64,000 nt of DNA from Oscillospiraceae bacterium (GCA_017518255.1 JAFWVK010000024.1:1-64000); one strand, 5' to 3'; shown: positions 1 to 8,874, counted from the first letter of the stretch. The notes: a model not told the origin generated them from the sequence alone. Program-made: numbers and translations.

Positions 1-19
1 GAGCGTTGATATCTGCCAT
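1..19 (-). CDS. start of a gene running off the left edge
   Basis: An ATG (complement of positions 17-19) opens a frame reading M-A-D-I-N-A to the window edge. It is preceded by a GAGGGTGAT ribosome site at good spacing and by a clear promoter at 36-65. Only six codons are visible, so no product can be named. The case for a gene is the ordered promoter, ribosome site and start codon, not the protein. Confidence 0.5.
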
Positions 20-35
20 AAGATCACCCTCATTT

Positions 36-65
36 ATTATAGCGCGCCACACCCGAAAAAGTCAA
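36..65 (-). promoter_or_regulatory. sigma-A type promoter of the left-edge gene
   Basis: On the minus strand TTGACT (60-65) lies 18 bp before a perfect TATAAT (36-41). Transcription would start near position 29, just before the ribosome site of the gene that leaves the window. Two tandem 10-bp repeats lie directly upstream (71-91). Confidence 0.65.
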
Positions 66-70
66 GCATT

Positions 71-91
71 TTTGTCACCCATTTGTCACCC
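71..91. repeat. tandem TTTGTCACCC direct repeats, possible operator
   Basis: TTTGTCACCC occurs at 71-80 and again, identically, at 82-91, an 11-bp period that places both on the same face of the helix. They sit just upstream of the -35 element of the left-edge promoter, where an activator would bind. The regulator is unknown. Confidence 0.5.
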
Positions 92-332
92 AAAAATAAA
101 TTTTTGTGAGTAAAACGCCGTCAAAATAGATTTTGATAAATTTTCGACAATGCGTTATAACGGCGTAGTTACGGGCTTTTCTCGTCATTGTAAGTCGTTT
201 CTTGTAACGGTAAATTTTTTTGACATTGCATGGGCAACAACCCGATGGTCGGTGCAACTGTTGCTTGTGCAGTTGCTGTTGAAGAGGCTATGAAATAAGC
301 TGAAAACTGCGTAAATATGCGAAAAACTAAAG
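92..332. other. intergenic region with no convincing gene
   Basis: This AT-rich stretch lies between the left-edge promoter and the terminator of the esterase gene. It holds a 22-codon plus-strand frame (230-298, starting MGNNPMVGATVACAV) with no ribosome site, which is not called as a gene. No RNA gene was recognised. Confidence 0.5.
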
Positions 333-370
333 CCCCGGCAGACTTGGCGGTCTGTCGGGGATTCTTGTTA
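333..370 (-). terminator. terminator of the CE3-CE1 esterase gene
   Basis: CCCCGGCAGAC (333-343) pairs with GTCTGTCGGGG (350-360) around a 6-base loop. Read on the minus strand the stem is followed by CTTTAGTTTTT, a usable U-rich tract, about 60 bases after the esterase stop codon. Confidence 0.75.
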
Positions 371-422
371 TTTGCAGGAAAGCGCGGTTTGTCACCTGTT
401 TGCTGTCCGCGCTTGTTTGAAA

Positions 423-2687
423 TCATGCCTTGAAAATAAACCGGATAAAATTATACATCAGCGGAATCACAGTCGTGCTGTCATGACTGCCGCCCGGCAC
501 GGAAAGGAAAATATTGTCTGTTCCGTGATCCGTAAACAAATTGTGGTACTGTTCGGGATAGGTTCCGACCATATTGTCTGAGGTACCGCCTGCAATCAGC
601 AGCAGATACGGCGAATACGGCGGGTCAATCCGGATTTCGTCCTTGCTCATGCAGCCCGGATGATCCATAAACTGATCTTTTGTGGCAAAGATGCCGGGAG
701 CCGGTGCGCCGGCGCCGATATAGCCGATTTTATCACAGCACTTCATGCCGATATAGAGAGACTCTCTGCCGCCCATTGAAAAGCCGGCGATTGCAGTGTT
801 TTCGCGGCCGGTTTTCACGGGATAATGCGATTCGATATACGGCATCAGACTGTCCGGAAGGTCTTCGACAAACGCATCATAGCCCGGAACATCCGCCGAA
901 CCGTTTCCGCTCTGCGTGGCTCTGTTCGGATCGGTATACTGATTCGTAAACACAATAATCATCGGTACGGCATCTCCGCTTTTAATCAGATTGGTTGCGA
1001 TTTCCCGCACGCCCATACCGTTGACCATGCTTGTTTCATCGCCGCCGTAGCCGTGATTCACATAAAAAACGGGATACTTTTGATTCTCATCGTATCCGGG
1101 CGGGAGCCAGACATTTGCGCCCTTTTCCCGGTTTGCTTTTTTTGAGAAGTAAGTGATATGCTGAACACCGCCCTCTGCATTTGACAGCACAGAGGAAGGA
1201 ACATTCGCGGTTATCTGATTCCGGATTGTTGACATATACTGAAGATTTGCTTCCTGCTGCTGCTGTTTATCCGGATACAAAAGCATCTGCTTCAGCAGTG
1301 AGAGATCTGTCGCATTCAGTGTACCGTTATCGTCCATATCGACGGATTTCGCATAGATTTCGGTTGTCTTTGTCAGAAGATAGTCGCGGAGCGCAGAAAC
1401 GTCTGCGCCGTCAACCGTACCGCTGTGATCAGCATCGCCCTTCGGATAGCTGACAACCTTTGTGACAATGACCTCGTCCAGATAGAAATCGCATTTGTCG
1501 GAGTCTGTCTCAAAATACAGCACAGGGCTCGAACCGTTTTTCACGGTGTAGTCATCAACGGAAATCGTCAGCCATTCGCCGGAAGCTGCATCGCCCTCTG
1601 CGAAGGTATCATAAACAACACTGTCTCCGCTGCCGTACTGCATTGTCATCTTGAAATGCACGGGAGCGCCGGATTTCTGAAGAACCTGTGCCTGAACGCT
1701 GACATGCGTTCCGGCAGGGCAGCGCTTGCTGCTCAATGAATATGCAATACCGTTCCATGCAGCATCTCTGCCGGTAACCGAGGCAGAGAAACTGCCGCTT
1801 GCCGAAACATCTGCGGAAGTCTCAACACTTGCGGAGCCGCGGCCCTGCCAGCCGCCCAGCCCGTTCTCAAAGGTAGAATGCAGAATTTCCGGATTATCGG
1901 GGTCATCCTGACTTCCGCCCTGTTCTCCGAGATATTCCTCAATCACTTCCGCCCAGAATTTACCCATCTTCTCATAGCCTGCGCCGGTCGGGTGAAGCTT
2001 GTCGCTGCCCATATCCGCCATACCGTTCAGGCAGCCGTGGACATCCGCAAACCGGACATTGTCGCCGTAGGATTCGGCTACCTTCTGGACAGTGCTGTTA
2101 TAATTTGCGACGCGCTGTGCATTGCCGCCGTATGCCGTAAATTCCGGAATGGAGCCCATAAAGACCACACCGTCCTCCGGCATATCTCCGAGGATATAGT
2201 CCACAAGCTCGTGCAGATCGCTTTCGCAGTCATTCAGATTACGGTTTGCGGTCATATCGTTCGTACCGATAATCAGCAGAACAATATCCGGCTTCGCACT
2301 GCTGACGGCATTCTTGCTTTGCAGCTTTTCCAGAAGACCGTTTTCTCCCCAGCTGGGAATCGGATACTGCTGCTTGATTGTATAGCCGCTGTACCCTGCA
2401 TGATTGTTGTCATAGGAAACAGTCTGACCGTTATAATTGAAGCTTGCAGATGCCGGTCCCTCCGGTCCGACCATATCAAAGGCGATGTCCTTGTTTTTCA
2501 GGGCATAATCCAGATATTTCCGGTATCCTCCGTCTTCCCCGTAACCGAAGGTAATGGAATCCCCGATCGGCATGATATTGACCGAATCCAGTGCTTTCGC
2601 CTGCGGCTGCGGGGAATAGGCTGCGGACGAGATCAGTGCAGTAAAAGCCGTTACGGCAGATGTCAGCAGCGCGGTCATTTTTTTCAT
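423..2687 (-). CDS. cellulosomal bifunctional esterase: CE3 - CBM22-like - dockerin - CE1
   Basis: Secreted 754-aa cellulosome subunit. A signal peptide (about 1-32) is followed by an SGNH hydrolase of the CE3 acetyl-xylan esterase type (about 36-255: GDS with Ser44, GTND at 141-144, DxxH with Asp229 and His232). Then come a CBM22-like jelly roll (about 268-410, with FENG and WNG motifs), a type I dockerin with two Ca-binding repeats (DADHSGTVDGADV at 418-430, DMDDNGTLNATDL at 450-462) and a CE1 feruloyl/acetyl esterase domain (about 505-754: GFSMG with Ser637, Asp704, His735). Together these would remove acetyl and probably feruloyl groups from xylan while docked to a scaffoldin. The ATG at 2687 is chosen because it follows GGAGGAAATTTTT and opens the signal peptide; an upstream in-frame ATG at 2786 has neither. 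The gene is monocistronic, with its own promoter and terminator. The domain calls are firm, the exact substrates inferred. Confidence 0.93.
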   Translation of the reverse strand: MKKMTALLTSAVTAFTALISSAAYSPQPQAKALDSVNIMPIGDSITFGYGEDGGYRKYLDYALKNKDIAFDMVGPEGPASASFNYNGQTVSYDNNHAGYSGYTIKQQYPIPSWGENGLLEKLQSKNAVSSAKPDIVLLIIGTNDMTANRNLNDCESDLHELVDYILGDMPEDGVVFMGSIPEFTAYGGNAQRVANYNSTVQKVAESYGDNVRFADVHGCLNGMADMGSDKLHPTGAGYEKMGKFWAEVIEEYLGEQGGSQDDPDNPEILHSTFENGLGGWQGRGSASVETSADVSASGSFSASVTGRDAAWNGIAYSLSSKRCPAGTHVSVQAQVLQKSGAPVHFKMTMQYGSGDSVVYDTFAEGDAASGEWLTISVDDYTVKNGSSPVLYFETDSDKCDFYLDEVIVTKVVSYPKGDADHSGTVDGADVSALRDYLLTKTTEIYAKSVDMDDNGTLNATDLSLLKQMLLYPDKQQQQEANLQYMSTIRNQITANVPSSVLSNAEGGVQHITYFSKKANREKGANVWLPPGYDENQKYPVFYVNHGYGGDETSMVNGMGVREIATNLIKSGDAVPMIIVFTNQYTDPNRATQSGNGSADVPGYDAFVEDLPDSLMPYIESHYPVKTGRENTAIAGFSMGGRESLYIGMKCCDKIGYIGAGAPAPGIFATKDQFMDHPGCMSKDEIRIDPPYSPYLLLIAGGTSDNMVGTYPEQYHNLFTDHGTDNIFLSVPGGSHDSTTVIPLMYNFIRFIFKA

Positions 2688-2808
2688 AAAAATTTCCTCC
2701 TTTTTCCTATGCCGGATTTCTGTTATTTCTGTATATATCTTTATGAAGTATGCAGACAGATCTGCACAATGCACGGATGCCGGCAATTCTGCATACTACT
2801 TAATAGCA

Positions 2809-2837
2809 ATTATAACGCAGTTTATTCTTTCAGTCAA
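2809..2837 (-). promoter_or_regulatory. promoter of the esterase gene
   Basis: On the minus strand TTGACT (2832-2837) and TATAAT (2809-2814) are separated by exactly 17 bp. The untranslated leader would be about 115 bases. Confidence 0.75.
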
Positions 2838-3110
2838 GAATCATTTTGCACAAATCATGCACAATTTTAAAATATTTTATCCGTTTTTCCGGTCTGCCGC
2901 ATCTTCGGGCAGAAGCCGCGGCTTTTCCGATGTCTGATTTGCCTGATAAAGACCCGGTTATCTGAAAAATGCCCTTCTGCAAAGCGTTTTTCATGCCGGA
3001 AACGGCACTCCGAAGCAGGCTGCTTTGTATAAAAAGGCAAGAAGTTTCCCCTGCTGCTGTCGAATTCACGAAAAATTCAAAAATTTTTCTGTGAAATTGC
3101 AAAAAAACAC

Positions 3111-3139
3111 TTGCATTTTTTTGTGAAGTATGCTAGAAT
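3111..3139 (+). promoter_or_regulatory. promoter of the Ddl-like gene
   Basis: TTGCAT (3111-3116) and TAGAAT (3134-3139) lie 17 bp apart, giving a leader of about 170 bases before the ATG at 3317. Confidence 0.6.
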
Positions 3140-3316
3140 AGGAGTACACGCTGAAAAATGCACAAAGATACACTTTATCGTTTTCACGCGGTTTTTTCAC
3201 AGTTTCAAAACAACCCGCGCTTTTTCTGTGCGAATATCAGAATAATGCACAAATAGCAAAATGCCCAAATGCACATAAGCACACAAACAGATTCAGAATG
3301 AAAGGAAGCAATCGGC

Positions 3317-4354
3317 ATGGCAAGAATCAAACTGCTGGTTCTGTTCGGCGGTGTTTCAAATGATTACAGCGATTCGCTGGCATCTGCCGTATCTGTCCTG
3401 CAAACACTGCCGGACGAAAAATACGAAGTCGTGCCGGTCGGCATCAACAAAAAAGGCCGCTGGCTCTATTTTCCGGGAGATTACGCGGAAATACTAAATG
3501 ACAAGTGGTCGGAAAACACTGACTGCACTTCCGCCGTTCTCTCTCCGGATCCCGCCCACCGCGGAATCCTGATTCTCGAAGACGGCAGCTATACACTGAA
3601 GCGGATTGACGCAATTCTCTCGCTGCTTCAGGGCTCATACGGCGAGGACGGTGCGATTCAGGGACTCTGTGAGCTTTCCAGAATCCCGTATGTCGGAAAC
3701 AGTATTTCCTCCTCTGCCGTATGCAGAAACAAAGCTCTGACGCACACACTGCTTCAGGACGCCGGCATCCAGATTCCGAACTGGCTCACCGTCCCGCGCA
3801 GAAACCTCAGCCGGCTTGACCGCGAATGCGACCGCATCGAAGCGGCAATGGATTATCCGCTTTATATCAAGCCCTCCGGCAGTGATTCCGCTGCCGCATC
3901 GGGAATTGCACAGAACCGGAACGATCTCGCTGCTATGATTAAGCGCGCGTTCACGCAGGATACCACTGTTCTGATCGAGGAGCTCTGCGAGGGCAGAGAA
4001 TTCCGGGTTGCGGTATTCGGGTACGATATGCCGTTTGCATCGTTCCCCGGCGAGCTGAACCGGTCGAAAGATCTTCCGATGACCGTTCCTGCCGATCTGG
4101 ACGATGAAACCGTCCGAATCATGCGCGAAACGGCAATTGCTGCATTCCGCGTACTGGAGTGCAAGGAGCTTGCACTGATCGACTTTTATCTGACAGTCCG
4201 GGGCGAAATACTGCTCGGTGAGGTCAATACCATGCCGGCGCTTTCGGAACATGCGCCCTACCCCGTACTGATGGGCGATCTGGGTATGCGCTACCCTTAT
4301 CTGATTGAAAAGCTCATTGAGCAGGCAGCAGAACACGCAGACCGCGGCTTCTGA
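3317..4354 (+). CDS. D-Ala-D-Ala ligase-like ATP-grasp protein with altered active site
   Basis: A 345-aa protein of the Ddl/Van ATP-grasp fold: an N-terminal LFGG loop (9-12), YGEDGAIQG (108-116), an IEELCEGREF segment (220-229) and the metal-binding EVNT (302-305). Compared with E. coli DdlB from memory, several residues that hold D-alanine are changed: Glu15 to Ser, the His before GEDG to Gln105, Arg255 to Leu287, and Gly276 and Ser281 to Ala. The omega loop with its YDYEAKY-type sequence appears to be missing between about 245 and 258. ATP and metal binding look intact. It may ligate a different amino or hydroxy acid rather than make D-Ala-D-Ala. The ATG follows AAAGGAAGCAATCGGC. DUF1934 and argS follow closely, suggesting cotranscription. 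Confidence 0.75.
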   Translation: MARIKLLVLFGGVSNDYSDSLASAVSVLQTLPDEKYEVVPVGINKKGRWLYFPGDYAEILNDKWSENTDCTSAVLSPDPAHRGILILEDGSYTLKRIDAILSLLQGSYGEDGAIQGLCELSRIPYVGNSISSSAVCRNKALTHTLLQDAGIQIPNWLTVPRRNLSRLDRECDRIEAAMDYPLYIKPSGSDSAAASGIAQNRNDLAAMIKRAFTQDTTVLIEELCEGREFRVAVFGYDMPFASFPGELNRSKDLPMTVPADLDDETVRIMRETAIAAFRVLECKELALIDFYLTVRGEILLGEVNTMPALSEHAPYPVLMGDLGMRYPYLIEKLIEQAAEHADRGF

Positions 4355-4374
4355 TCTGCCGGAACGGAGGAGTT

Positions 4375-4830
4375 TTGTCTCAAAAAAAGCAAGGAAACCG
4401 CGGCGAAAATGCCGTACTGAAAATCCGGAGTGCGCAAAAGGCAGAAAATGAAACGGATGCTTCCGAACTGAATACAACGGCAGAATATGCCTATGAAAAC
4501 GGAAAAGCCGAAATCGCCTATACAGAACTTGACGATCAGGGAGAGGAAAACGGAAAAACCGTGATTACCGTCCTGAACGGAACACTGGTTTCCATCCGGA
4601 AAACCGGCTTTACAGAAGTTCTGATGATTCTCGAAACCGGAAAAACACACCGCGCACACTATCAGACCGCACTCGGCACAATGGATATGCGCCTCTGTGC
4701 AACGGATATTGAAGCGGATTTTCATGCAAAAGGCGGGTCGCTCCGGCTCCGCTATCTGCTGGATATCGGAGAAAGCTACTCCGCCGTTAATATGATTCAC
4801 CTGCATGTCGCACTTCGGACGGAAGCGTGA
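4375..4830 (+). CDS. DUF1934 (YwiB-like) beta-barrel protein
   Basis: A 151-aa soluble protein resembling the DUF1934/YwiB family, predicted to form a calycin-like beta barrel; the biochemical role is unknown. It starts with TTG at 4375, eight or fewer bases after CGGAGG. The gene lies directly before argS, an order also known for ywiB-argS in Bacillus, which supports the family call. The N-terminus is rich in Lys, Gln and Asn; the rest alternates short polar and hydrophobic strands such as GKTVITVLNG and SLRLRYLLDIG. The preceding Ddl-like gene ends 20 bases upstream. Confidence 0.7.
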   Translation: MSQKKQGNRGENAVLKIRSAQKAENETDASELNTTAEYAYENGKAEIAYTELDDQGEENGKTVITVLNGTLVSIRKTGFTEVLMILETGKTHRAHYQTALGTMDMRLCATDIEADFHAKGGSLRLRYLLDIGESYSAVNMIHLHVALRTEA

Positions 4831-4875
4831 CACTGCCGGAATAATATGAAGAATACAGGGAAAGGAGTGCTGCAC

Positions 4876-6645
4876 TTGAACCCTATTGCAGCAGCCTCAT
4901 CGGAAGCAAAATCACTGATTCTGGAGGCAATGGGCAGGCTTGTTGCGGACGGCGTTTTTCCTGCCGAACCGCTTCCGGCTTTCAACATTGAAATTCCCGC
5001 AGACCGCGCACACGGCGATTTTGCTGCTAATGTTGCGATGGTTTCTGCCAAAGCCCTTCATATGCCGCCCCGGAAAATCGCGGAAGCAATCGCAGAACAG
5101 ATTGATCTGCAGGATACAAGCTTCGACAAAATCGAGATTGCCGGTCCCGGTTTTATGAATTTCTATCTGTCGCAAAGCTGGTATTCCGGTGTGATTGCAA
5201 ATGTGATCGCGGAAGGGCAGGATTACGGAAAATCCGATACCGGAAAAAATCAGCGCGTACTGGTTGAGTTCGTTTCTGCCAATCCGACCGGACCGATGCA
5301 TGTCGGAAATGCGCGCGGCGGCGCAATCGGTGATTCACTGGTCTCTGTTTTGCAGGCGGCAGGCTACACAGCCGAACGTGAATTCTACATCAATGACGCC
5401 GGAAATCAAATCGAAAAATTCGGGAAGTCACTTTCCCTCCGTTACATGCAGCTTTGTTCCGATGCAGGACAGGCGGTATACAAAGCCGCTGCCTCGACCG
5501 AAGAAGTCTGTAAGAAAATCTACGGTGACAACGGAAACACAGCGGAGTTCCCGATGCCGGAGGATGTCTATCTGGGACAGGATATCATCGCACACGCAAA
5601 GAACTACTACGATCTGTCCGGTGATTCCCTGAAAGATCTGCCGGATGAAGAACGCCGGAAAGCACTGGTTGCATTCGCACTTCCGAAGAATATTCAGGGA
5701 CTGAAGGATGACCTCGCACAGTACCGGATTCACTATGACACATGGTTCCCGGAAAGCAGGCTGCACGCAGACGGCAGCGTCACGCAGATCATTCAGCTTC
5801 TCAAAGACAGCGGCTATACGTATGAAAAAGACGGCGCACTGTGGTTCAAAGCGGAAGAACTCGGTGCAGACAAAGACTTTGTCATTGTCCGCTCGAACGG
5901 GATTCCGACCTATGTGGTTCCGGATATCGCATACCATTATAACAAGCTGGTTGTCCGCAAATTTGACCGCGCAATTGATATTCTCGGAGCAGATCATCAC
6001 GGATATGTGCCGCGCCTGAAAGCTGCACTGACCGCCCTCGGCGTGGATGCCTCCAAGCTGACCGTCGTTCTGATGCAAATGGTTGCAGTCATGCGGGACG
6101 GACAGCCGGTCAAGCAGTCGAAACGGAGCGGAAAAGCACTGACACTCGTCACGCTGCTGGAAGATATTCCGGTCGATGCCGCAAGATTCTTCTTCAATCT
6201 GCGGGAGGCAAACTCCCACTTTGAATTTGACCTCGACCTCGCCGTTGAGAAATCTTCATCCAATCCGGTATACTATGTTCAGTATGCACATGCCAGAATT
6301 TGCAGCCTGATCCGCAATCTCGCAGAAACCGGAATTTCGGTTCCGAAGCCGGAAAACACGGACCTGTCCGTTCTGAGCAGCGTACCGGAACGGGAGCTGA
6401 TCCGTCAGCTTGCCCTGCTGCCTGCGGAAATCGAAGCCGCAGCAAAGCAGCTCGACCCTTCCAGACTGACCAAGTATTCCGTCGATCTCGCTGCACAGTT
6501 CCACAAATTCTATGATGCATGCAAAGTCCGGGATGCCGAAACGGCAGAGCTGCGTGAAGCAAGGCTTCTGCTCTGCGATGCAACATGCAGGGTTCTCGGA
6601 AATGTCCTCAGTCTGCTGAAAGTTACAGCGCCTCAAAAAATGTAA
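4876..6645 (+). CDS. argS: arginyl-tRNA synthetase
   Basis: A class I aminoacyl-tRNA synthetase charging tRNA-Arg in the cytoplasm, 589 aa. Visible are the N-terminal Add1-type tRNA-recognition domain (about 1-115), the HIGH-equivalent in ANPTGPMHVGN (135-145), the KMSKS-equivalent QSKRSGK and the C-terminal DALR anticodon-binding domain ending in LSLLKV. TTG at 4876 is preferred because AAAGGAG ends eight bases before it; an in-frame ATG at 4846 lacks a ribosome site and would add ten unconserved residues. It lies 45 bases after DUF1934 and is probably cotranscribed with it. Confidence 0.95.
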   Translation: MNPIAAASSEAKSLILEAMGRLVADGVFPAEPLPAFNIEIPADRAHGDFAANVAMVSAKALHMPPRKIAEAIAEQIDLQDTSFDKIEIAGPGFMNFYLSQSWYSGVIANVIAEGQDYGKSDTGKNQRVLVEFVSANPTGPMHVGNARGGAIGDSLVSVLQAAGYTAEREFYINDAGNQIEKFGKSLSLRYMQLCSDAGQAVYKAAASTEEVCKKIYGDNGNTAEFPMPEDVYLGQDIIAHAKNYYDLSGDSLKDLPDEERRKALVAFALPKNIQGLKDDLAQYRIHYDTWFPESRLHADGSVTQIIQLLKDSGYTYEKDGALWFKAEELGADKDFVIVRSNGIPTYVVPDIAYHYNKLVVRKFDRAIDILGADHHGYVPRLKAALTALGVDASKLTVVLMQMVAVMRDGQPVKQSKRSGKALTLVTLLEDIPVDAARFFFNLREANSHFEFDLDLAVEKSSSNPVYYVQYAHARICSLIRNLAETGISVPKPENTDLSVLSSVPERELIRQLALLPAEIEAAAKQLDPSRLTKYSVDLAAQFHKFYDACKVRDAETAELREARLLLCDATCRVLGNVLSLLKVTAPQKM

Positions 6646-6793
6646 CCTTTTTGTCATAAATCGGTTACTCCATTGAAAGAATCAGCTTATGAATTTCGTG
6701 ATTTTTCACAAGGTTTTCACCTAAAATAAGCCAAATTCACGAAATATTCAAAGTTTATTCATAGTTTCGTAACAAAGCAAAGCCGGAAATGTG

Positions 6794-6806
6794 TTACAAT
6801 TTGTAA
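6794..6806. promoter_or_regulatory. 13-bp perfect palindrome upstream of the CdaR-type gene
   Basis: TTACAA-T-TTGTAA is a perfect inverted repeat about 115 bases before the start codon of the regulator gene. The stretch also contains a -10-like TACAAT (6795-6800). It could be an operator for autoregulation; there is no direct evidence. Confidence 0.35.
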
Positions 6807-6920
6807 TAGTTTCGGATGCACCGTTCATCCATCCGGAATATACAGAAGCGAACACATCTCTCCGCTTTGTATCATGGCACTCCCCCAACCAAATTCATGA
6901 AGAAAGCGAAGGGAAAGATT

Positions 6921-8006
6921 ATGTCTAACAGACCGTTTCAGGGACTTGTCGTGCAGATGCACGACATCATTCATGCGACCATCGGTGTGGTCGATGAAAC
7001 TGCGACAATTATCGCATGCAGCGACGCTAACCGCGTCGGTACCACAAACGAATTCGTATCCATGGATATGAATGAATCCGGCGACCTCTTTATCCGCGAC
7101 GGCTATACCTATAAGCCGTTCGGTGTCCGCACAACTCCGGATTACGCTGTGTTTGTGGAAGGCACAGACGAGAATGCCGCAAAGTATGCAGATATGCTGG
7201 CGATTTCCATGTCCAGCATCAAACAGTACTATGATGAGAAATATGACCGGAATAACTTTATCAAGAACGTCGTTCTGGATAACGTCCTGCCCGGCGATAT
7301 TGTCGTCAAAGCGCGTGAGCTGCATTTCAATGCGGAAATCAGCCGTGTTGTTTTCCTGATCCGCATTGTATCGGCAAACGATATTTCTGCATATGATGTC
7401 ATTCAGAATCTGTTCCCGGATAAAAGTAAGGATTTTGTATTCAATATCACAGAAACGGACATCGTCCTCGTCAAAGAAATTAAATCCAGCGTTGAAAGCA
7501 AGGATCTTGAAAAGCTCGCACGTTCCATCGCCGACACCCTTTCAAGTGAATTCTATACGCGCGTAAATGTCGGTATCGGTACCAGCGTCATCGGCGTGAA
7601 GGATCTGGCACGCTCCTTTAAGGAAGCACAGACTGCGCTGGAAGTCGGCAAGGTATTCGATACGGACAAGGTTATTGTCAGCTATGATAATCTCGGCATT
7701 GCCCGCCTGATTTATCACCTGCCGACAACCCTCTGCGAGACTTTCCTGCATGAAGTGTTCAAGCGCGGAAGCATCGAGAGCCTCGATCACGAAACACTGT
7801 TTACCATTCAGCGTTTCTTTGAGAACAACCTGAATGTCTCTGAAACATCCCGCAAGCTGTTTGTTCACCGCAATACGCTTGTGTACCGTCTGGAGAAAAT
7901 CAAGAAGCTTACCGGTCTGGATCTCCGTGAATTTGACCACGCAATTATCTTCAAAATTGCTCTGATGGTCAAGAAGTACCTCTCTTCCAGCCCTGTGAAA
8001 TTCTGA
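6921..8006 (+). CDS. CdaR/PucR-family transcriptional regulator
   Basis: A 361-aa cytoplasmic regulator. The N-terminal half (about 1-130, starting NRPFQGLVVQMHDII) resembles the sugar-diacid sensing segment of CdaR-like proteins, followed by a GGDEF-like region. The C-terminus carries a PucR-type helix-turn-helix: NLNVSETSRKLFVHRNTLVY followed by RLEKIKKLTG. ATG 6921 is taken because it follows GAAGGGAAAGATT; alternatives at 6897 and 6816 have poorer ribosome sites. The gene stands alone, with a terminator 40 bases downstream, so its targets cannot be read from context. Confidence 0.82.
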   Translation: MSNRPFQGLVVQMHDIIHATIGVVDETATIIACSDANRVGTTNEFVSMDMNESGDLFIRDGYTYKPFGVRTTPDYAVFVEGTDENAAKYADMLAISMSSIKQYYDEKYDRNNFIKNVVLDNVLPGDIVVKARELHFNAEISRVVFLIRIVSANDISAYDVIQNLFPDKSKDFVFNITETDIVLVKEIKSSVESKDLEKLARSIADTLSSEFYTRVNVGIGTSVIGVKDLARSFKEAQTALEVGKVFDTDKVIVSYDNLGIARLIYHLPTTLCETFLHEVFKRGSIESLDHETLFTIQRFFENNLNVSETSRKLFVHRNTLVYRLEKIKKLTGLDLREFDHAIIFKIALMVKKYLSSSPVKF

Positions 8007-8045
8007 TTTGTCTGCCGGAATCCGACTATGATTATTGATGGGGAG

Positions 8046-8078
8046 TGCCGAACGAATATTGGATTCGTTTGGCATTTT
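8046..8078 (+). terminator. terminator after the CdaR-type gene
   Basis: TGCCGAACGAAT (8046-8057) pairs with ATTCGTTTGGCA (8063-8074), with one G-T wobble and a 5-base loop, followed by TTTT. Confidence 0.65.
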
Positions 8079-8181
8079 CCATACACGGCAAATGTATGTT
8101 CGCCTCTAATACGGAGGGAAAACAGCGCAGAACCCTTCATTCCGCTGCTCGTTTTTCCAGCTTCCCAAAGGAGGATTATTC

Positions 8182-8874
8182 TTGGTTGAACTAAAAAATG
8201 TTTCTGTCACCTACGAAAGTACCGGTGTCGAAGCACTCAGCGATGTCAGCCTGAAGGTTGAAGACGGTGAGTTCGCTTTCGTGATCGGTCGTTCCGGTGC
8301 CGGAAAAAGTACACTCATCAAGCTGCTTTTGAAGGAAATTGATGCAAACAAAGGTGAAGTGTACGTCAACGGGTACGATCTGATTAAAATGCGGAAACGG
8401 AAAATTCCCGAATTCCGCCGCACAATCGGTGTTGTCTTTCAGGATTACAGACTGATTGACACGATGACCGTTTATGAGAATATCGCGTTTGTTCTGCGCG
8501 TCATTGACGCACCGAAAAAACAGATTCGCAAACGTGTTCCGTATGTTATGTCCCTCGTCGGACTTCAGGATAAGGCAGACTGCTATCCCAGTGAGCTCTC
8601 CGGCGGCGAGCAGCAGCGCTGTGCGCTTGCCAGAGCCTTGGTCAATGATCCGGCTCTCCTGATTGCTGACGAGCCGACCGGAAATGTCGATCCGGAGCTT
8701 GCCTATGAACTGGTCGAGCTGCTTCAGGGCATCAACGCCTGCGGTACAACCATCCTCATGGTTACACATGCACACGAAATGGTGCGCCATTTCGGCGGCA
8801 GAATCATTAACATCAGTGAGGGTGAGGTCGTATTTGACGAAGTAATCGGAGGTGCTGAAATTGAAGCTGAGTAG
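8182..8874 (+). CDS. ftsE: cell-division ABC ATPase FtsE
   Basis: A 230-aa ATPase of the FtsEX complex, which transmits ATP hydrolysis across the membrane to activate a septal peptidoglycan hydrolase. Walker A is GRSGAGKST (36-44), the signature LSGGEQQR and Walker B IADEPTGNVD. It starts with TTG at 8182, seven bases after AAAGGAGG; no ATG is available at that point. The end overlaps ftsX, indicating translational coupling. Next come an M23 peptidase and ctpA, matching the ftsEX, EnvC-like and Ctp arrangement seen in many bacteria. Confidence 0.95.
   Translation: MVELKNVSVTYESTGVEALSDVSLKVEDGEFAFVIGRSGAGKSTLIKLLLKEIDANKGEVYVNGYDLIKMRKRKIPEFRRTIGVVFQDYRLIDTMTVYENIAFVLRVIDAPKKQIRKRVPYVMSLVGLQDKADCYPSELSGGEQQRCALARALVNDPALLIADEPTGNVDPELAYELVELLQGINACGTTILMVTHAHEMVRHFGGRIINISEGEVVFDEVIGGAEIEAE

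Larger units (their letters stand above)
2688..3316. other. 630-base divergent control region
   Basis: The region between the divergent esterase and Ddl-like genes carries one promoter for each. The Ddl-like transcript would have a leader of about 170 bases. That leader contains an imperfect GC stem (about 3185-3225, CGCGG against CCGCG) followed by CTTTTTCTG, and the decamer AATGCACAAA at 3157-3166 and 3244-3253. No open frame or known riboswitch was recognised; an attenuator is possible but weak. Confidence 0.45.

Noticed and set aside
230..298. 22-codon plus-strand frame starting MGNNPMVG
   Set aside because: No ribosome site, no neighbouring export or processing genes and too short to judge; a signalling peptide could not be supported.
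1878..2870. 330-codon open frame on the plus strand opposite the esterase gene
   Set aside because: It is fully antisense to a clear multidomain enzyme, has no ribosome site and its protein has no domain pattern. Long antisense frames are common here because of codon bias.
3185..3225. riboswitch or T-box in the leader of the Ddl-like gene
   Set aside because: Only one imperfect stem with a weak T tract is visible; no T-box, specifier loop or known aptamer core was found.
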